Positions 59,586 through 64,000 of a stretch of 64,000 nucleotides of DNA are shown one piece after another. The stretch comes from Nicotiana tabacum (lineage: Eukaryota > Streptophyta > Magnoliopsida > Solanales > Solanaceae): the NCBI RefSeq assembly GCF_000715075.1, contig NC_134084.1, positions 97,010,411 through 97,074,410 on the forward strand, given 5' to 3'. The notes under the pieces are model-generated. The model was not told the origin of the DNA, ran no database searches, and saw only the letters and a list, made by a program, of their open reading frames with translations. Every line of letters begins with the position of its first letter. Within the stretch, counting starts at the first letter, position 1. The position numbers were made by a program, and so were the translations under genes.

Positions 59586-61623
59586 TCACGAATACATTTG
59601 TGCCTCAACTGTTCCTGTGGTCCGCGGGACATTATTCGGTCTCGCCTCGGGCCGACGTGCTAAATCCCCTTGGAGCTGGTAGAGACTTTCCATTATCCGG
59701 TGGACAAAAGTCATCACAGTGGCGAAAAACATAGACCTAGTCATATCCTCACAACTACTGCACTTCATTGTGATATAGTCAGCGATCTTTCTGACTCTCT
59801 CTCTTATGACACCCTTTTCTTGCAACAAACGCCCAATTTGCCATGCCTTGGCTTCCAGAGTTTGTTCAGCTGCTTGATTTTGTTCTTGAAGTTGTTGCAA
59901 ATCTCTTTCCAAATGTTTCCTTTCAGCCTTGAATTCTTTCGCTTGTTTGATCATTTTGTCCTTAATGGTGACGACCATTTTCTTTAACCTCGCAACCTCA
60001 TTGTCGTATCTTTCTTTTAATTGTTTAACCGAGCGTGCTCGTTCTTCCGCAATATTAGCCAATTGCTTTCGAGCCATGGCTACTTCACCTTCTGCTTTGT
60101 TCAGATCAAAACTCTATTCACCCACTTTCTGTCTCAGGTTATATATGAGATTTTCATCTTTAGCACATCTGACAGATTTTCTGCCGCTATTTTCATTTTC
60201 TGAATCTGGGCTCGAAGGGCCTTATTTTCTTTGGTTAGCCTTTTCTTTTCACCCTCATCCACCGCTTCTTGTAAGCCATTCTCGAATTGAAGGTCTTTGA
60301 CTTGCTTTTCCAGCTTTCCTATTGTGGCCCTATACTCATTTTCTTTGGCTAACCAAGCCCACGGTTCTTGCGATGCCTCGACGAATTCCTGAATGTGCGG
60401 TTGTTTGGCCAGTCTTTCTGGTTCGGCCCTTGCAGTGTTCTTCTTTCTATACCAAGCAAGATAGGCGGGTTAGACCTCGCCTCTAGATAGGTCCCGCACT
60501 CAAGTGTTCGCCATCAAATACTGGCACTTATTCCAAATAGAACGAACTGTTTCTTCGTGAAATTGTCCGTCGGAGCTAATCTTATCCGCGTAAATACTGA
60601 GATCTTCATCTGGATGCATCACCTGACACCTTCCCAATTGTCTCATCACTCGGCAGGGAGCGTAAGGTTGAATACCTCGAAGACCCATTAGGAGAAAGTA
60701 AGGACCAGTGGCGGGTATATACACAATTTCTTCAACAGGAAGCCAACCTAGTATCCATTCTATTTGTCCCGTAGTGATGACGTGAAGGCGGGTTATCCAT
60801 TCTCCAAACCCCTCCGGTAACTTGAAACCTGAAATCCTTGTGTCGAACTCTTCAATGCAACTTTTCTCTGCAGACCCATAACTCATATACTGAGGGTGGT
60901 GACACAGGTGTTCGATCATCCACATTTGTAGTAGCAAATTGCATCCCTCAAAGAAATATGCCCCAGCTTTACAAGCTGTAAGAGCTCGGTATATCTCAGA
61001 TAGTATCATAGGGGTAAGGGTGCTTTTGGCATTGGTAATTAAGACTTTGACGACTCCAGCCACCCGTAGATCGATGTTCCCATCTTTCCGGGGAAACACG
61101 ACAAGGCCTAAGAAACCTACCATGAAAGTGAAACGCCTATGTTCATCCTATTTTCTTGGTTCCCTTTGCTACAAACCCCGCTTTCCGGATCGTTGAACCC
61201 TCCTATATGCCCGTACCTGCGGTATATAAAATGTAGAGTGGAAAAACCACCCTCCAACTCGGAATATGGGACTTCCTTGCTTATTTTTAACAAATTCATG
61301 AATTTGTGAGAGTTAACGACTCTTGGAACGATCAGATACTTATGCCTCAGCCCTTCAGTACTTCTCATGTAACCTGCTATCTCTTCTAAGGTGGGTGTGA
61401 GTTCAAAATCCGAGAAATGCAAGACGTTGTGAGCCGCGTCCCAAAATGTGACCAACGCCTTTATGATGTCTCCCCTAGGCCTTATCTTCATCAACCCGGT
61501 GAGACCTCCCAAATGCAGATTGACCTTATCTTGCTCTGACTTGCCCAGATCTTCCTACCACATATGCAACTCCAAAGAGATTTTGTTCATAACTGTTGCC
61601 GGCAAATTCCGACTCGTGCTCAT
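59586..61623 (-). pseudogene. Ogre ORF1 relic (pre-gag ORF)
   Basis: ATG at 61623 (MSTSRNLPATVMNKIS), with a TAG where a Trp codon is likely (after LELHMW). The globular part runs to about 60500 (ALVTFWDAAHNVLHFSDFEL; DKISSDGQFHEETVRSIWNK), with a frameshift near 61120. A highly charged coiled coil follows (about 60330-59750; LERDLQQLQEQNQAAEQTLE). Ogre elements are known for an ORF upstream of gag; its function is unknown. The globular part resembles plant proteins of unknown function linked to these elements. Confidence 0.8.
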
Positions 61624-61950
61624 TCTGCATATTTATTAGGGTGTTTTAGGCAAAATTAAGACTTATTTGACTTAAAAATAAAATTAACACACATTTTTTC
61701 AAAATGAAATAAAAACCCGATTTTGCAAATACAGCCTTTCAGCATGAAAATTTTAAGGTTGTGTCGGCTAACCAGCCAAAACTTTAAAAATGACCAAAGG
61801 TGGATGTTCTTGCAAAAGCAACCTTCCGGCACCCTTTTGGGACATTCGGCTATTTTTGACAAGAATGACATTACTTTAATTATTTTCAAAAAAATAAAAT
61901 TTTTGTTCTTTTTGGGCTATTTTGCAAAAATGGCAGTTGGACCCGATGGG

Positions 61951-61998
61951 GGTTGCCTACGTATCCCACATCCGGTGAGAATCAAACTGGCGTAGTTC
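61951..61998 (-). other. Ogre spacer hairpin motif, copy 4
   Basis: + strand: GGTTGCCTACGTATCCC, then GAATCAAACTGGCGTAGTTC. Outer arms CTACG/CGTAG; inner arms on the - strand pair as TCTCAC/GTGGGA. It lies in the 5' leader, 328 bases before the ORF1 start. Confidence 0.75.
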
Positions 61999-61999
61999 G

Positions 62000-62715
62000 G
62001 GCAATTTTGACAAAACAAAAACCAACTTTTTTTTTCTTGAAAACAATAAAAATTCTCACTTTTTTTTCAAATTTTCGGCGGATATAGGTTTTCAAAACAG
62101 GTAGCTACCTCTCTTAGCCCTCACACTGCTATTTTCTTTTCCAAACTCTTTTCTTTTATTCAAAAGCCGGTTAGCATGCAAATCCGAAGCAAATAAATGC
62201 ACAATTAGCAAGTAAGATGCATCAGGATGACCTTTTTCATTTTTGGTACACCTGTCTTAGACAGACCCAACCCCTGTGTTGAGTCTCCAAAGTCAAAATG
62301 CACGTGATGCAGACAAACGTTCCTACTAGGGATTTGGCATGAGGTCTTCTTATACTAGGTTTAAAATCTGGGTTTATTTGTTCTAGACTTGGCTTACCCG
62401 AGCGGACAACTCGAACCGAGGGAGGGCTGCGTACCGGTAACCAAAAGATCATCCGCCTTTGCACCTTGTCCGAACCTCATTATATTAGGAATAGGACACT
62501 AACAGAAAGAAGTCACAACCAACATGCACTCCTCAGGAGAGAGAAGAGAGGAATTTCGTAGCAGTTTATATATACAGTTAAGATAATATCAAAGCGGTAA
62601 AAAGCAACATTTAGCACATTAAGCCCAAACATGTAAAAAAATCAGATAAAGCCAAATATAATAATTTATCTAAGCTCGAATTCTGAACCCCGAACCAGAG
62701 ATTCTGGGTTCGATT
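62000..62715 (-). other. 5' leader of the Ogre-like element
   Basis: No coding frame of note. A-rich runs on the sense strand lie near 62020-62070. This region would hold packaging signals if any are present; none is identifiable by eye. Confidence 0.55.
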
Positions 62716-62732
62716 CCCCAGCAGAGTCGCCA
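62716..62732 (-). other. Primer-binding site of the Ogre-like element
   Basis: TGGCGACTCTGCTGGGG on the - strand, four bases from the LTR edge. Complementarity to a tRNA-like 3' end seems to continue into the T-arm: the + strand reads GGTTCGATTCCCC before it. It matches the tRNA-Arg type reported for Ogre elements. Confidence 0.88.
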
Positions 62733-62736
62733 GAGC

Positions 62737-63660
62737 TGTCACACCTCATTTTTACCTACATCCCCGGAAGGGGTGTATAAGGGAGTATTTTTTTTCCAAC
62801 TTAAAGTGACAATCGAAACGAGATTATTTTATTTAAAATTCAGAGTCGCCACTTGGGATAATTTATGGTGTCCCAAGTCACCGGTTCAAATCCCGAATCG
62901 AGGAACGATTGACTCTGTTTTACAGTCCGCGAACACAGAAATCCGGGTAAGGAATTCTGTTAACCCGGGAGAAGGTGTTAGGCATTCTCGAGTTCCGTGG
63001 TTCTAGCACGGTCGCTCAACTGTTATTATTGGCCTAATTATCTGATTTTAAAACACTTTTAAACCTATGTGCATTTTTATCTTTATAACCACTTTTATTC
63101 ATTTTTTAAAGAAAATTGCAACGTTATTAAAACACGTCTCGAACCACGTCACATAAATGCACCCGTGGTTTTTGACATATTTTAACATCGTTGAGATTTG
63201 GATTTGGGTCACATAAATGTGCACCCGAGTTTAGGAAAGTAATATTATTAAACTAACACGCCTAAAGCAATTTCGCGTGAGCAATTTGCGAGGACCATGG
63301 AAAATTTGCTAAATGGCACGCCTCGATTTCTAAGGATTAAAATGAATTAAATGAGGGCCACGCATTTGAAATTTTATTCGGCATGGCACGCCTCAAATTA
63401 TTTCAAAAGGGGTTTTATTATTCGGAGTTGTTATAATCGGGTTACATGAAATGCACCCCGAATCCTAAGCTATCATTTGAGATAAAATAACATAATCACA
63501 TGAATAAACCATTCATTAGCTAAACCAGTAAGGGAGCTCAACAACTAAATGAAACTAATTGTAAAGAAAAAAAACTTATTTCATTCACAAAAATTTTATA
63601 GAGAACAGAAGCATGTAGTGATAAGTATAGACACGTTTGTGAGGCTTACACACACACACA

Positions 63661-63735
<75 letters not shown>

Positions 63736-64000
63736 ATTGAATAAGACTCTACTATACATGATTTCATTTTTTTAATAATACATGCTTATACTACATCGTC
63801 GGAGAGGTAAATTAGCAAATATTTTTTATGTGTTTTATTACCATTTTTTGCCTCATTTAACTACACCTCTAGCAGAGACAAATTTTAATGCTATTGCCAA
63901 GTTGGTAAATAAAAGCAAGGTCGGAATGGAGGTAATGCGTTCTTACCAGAACTACTCACTAGCAATTTGATAGCTCTTTCTCATATTAACAAAGACTGAG
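62737..64000 (-). repeat. 5' LTR of the Ogre-like element (partial)
   Basis: First 1264 bp of the partner of 38355-42660, about 93-95% similar by eye over the aligned part. Intact U5 words: CAGAGTCGCCA (62841-62851) and the arms ACTTGGGA/TCCCAAGT. A (CA)n(TA)n microsatellite lies at 63648-63729. The LTR should end near 67040, outside the window. Confidence 0.9.

Larger units (their letters stand above)
38355..64000 (-). mobile_element. Ogre-like (Tat) Gypsy element, right LTR running off the window
   Basis: 3' LTR 38355-42660, polypurine tract 42661-42676, internal region to 62736, 5' LTR from 62737. Tat/Ogre marks: LTRs over 4 kb, a primer site for a tRNA whose 3' end reads GCAGAGTCGCCA (tRNA-Arg type), an extra ORF before gag, two RNase H domains, and a putative intron between protease and RT. 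The left target duplication should be CTAAC (38350-38354); its partner lies outside. Two solo LTRs of other elements are nested inside. Coding parts have stops or frameshifts. Confidence 0.9.

Noticed and set aside
62700..62732. tRNA 3' half on the + strand (GGTTCGATTCCCC, then GCAGAGTCGCCA)
   Set aside because: It is the complement of the Ogre primer-binding site, adjoins the LTR, and has no D-arm or anticodon arm upstream.

Overview
The window is plant nuclear DNA, most likely from a large-genome member of the Solanaceae; a Nicotiana-type genome fits best but is not proven. Evidence: one intron-containing host gene, a Solanaceae TS-type SINE tail, Stowaway and hAT MITEs, Copia elements, and Athila-like and Ogre-like (Tat) Ty3/Gypsy elements. 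No bacterial genes, rRNA genes, true tRNA genes or CRISPR arrays were seen.

Host gene (1280-10273, + strand): five exons join without a stop into a 481-residue alliinase / tryptophan aminotransferase-related (TAR) protein with a membrane anchor, an EGF-alliinase domain and a PLP-binding aminotransferase fold. Its introns hold a SINE, a Stowaway MITE (TA target duplication), a hAT MITE (8-bp target duplication) and a 5.1-kb Copia element (TTATA target duplication). The last intron is 6.3 kb because of the Copia insertion.

10274-24349: an AT-rich repeat-bearing spacer, then a small degenerate + strand Copia element. Its left LTR is split by a 9.3-kb Gypsy element (13001-22272, ATGTC target duplication). 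That Gypsy element keeps only gag and protease; the place of RT/RNase H/integrase holds repeats and an antisense TATA region.

24350-64000: one nested stack. A retroelement ORF (25619-26092) is cut by an Athila-like element on the - strand (3' LTR 26093-27597; envelope-position ORF 29336-31427; integrase, RNase H, RT, protease and gag 32781-38284). The Athila leader is cut by an Ogre-like element on the - strand (3' LTR 38355-42660, 5' LTR from 62737 past the window edge, ORF1, gag-protease, RT, two RNase H domains, integrase). The Ogre element is itself split by two solo LTRs, 42975-47037 (TGCAT target duplication) and 53541-56106 (ACCGG target duplication, inverted). All pol and gag frames carry stops or frameshifts, so none of these elements looks autonomous now.

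The most unusual signals are non-coding: (1) a hairpin-forming motif repeated four times in the Ogre spacers, whose inner stem changes sequence but keeps pairing; (2) a second copy of the tRNA-primer sequence inside the U5 of several diverged LTRs, next to a conserved stem-loop; (3) a GC-rich palindrome array plus TATA box in the Athila LTR that is echoed upstream of its envelope-position ORF, suggesting an internal promoter. The TAR gene is the only gene likely to act in host metabolism.
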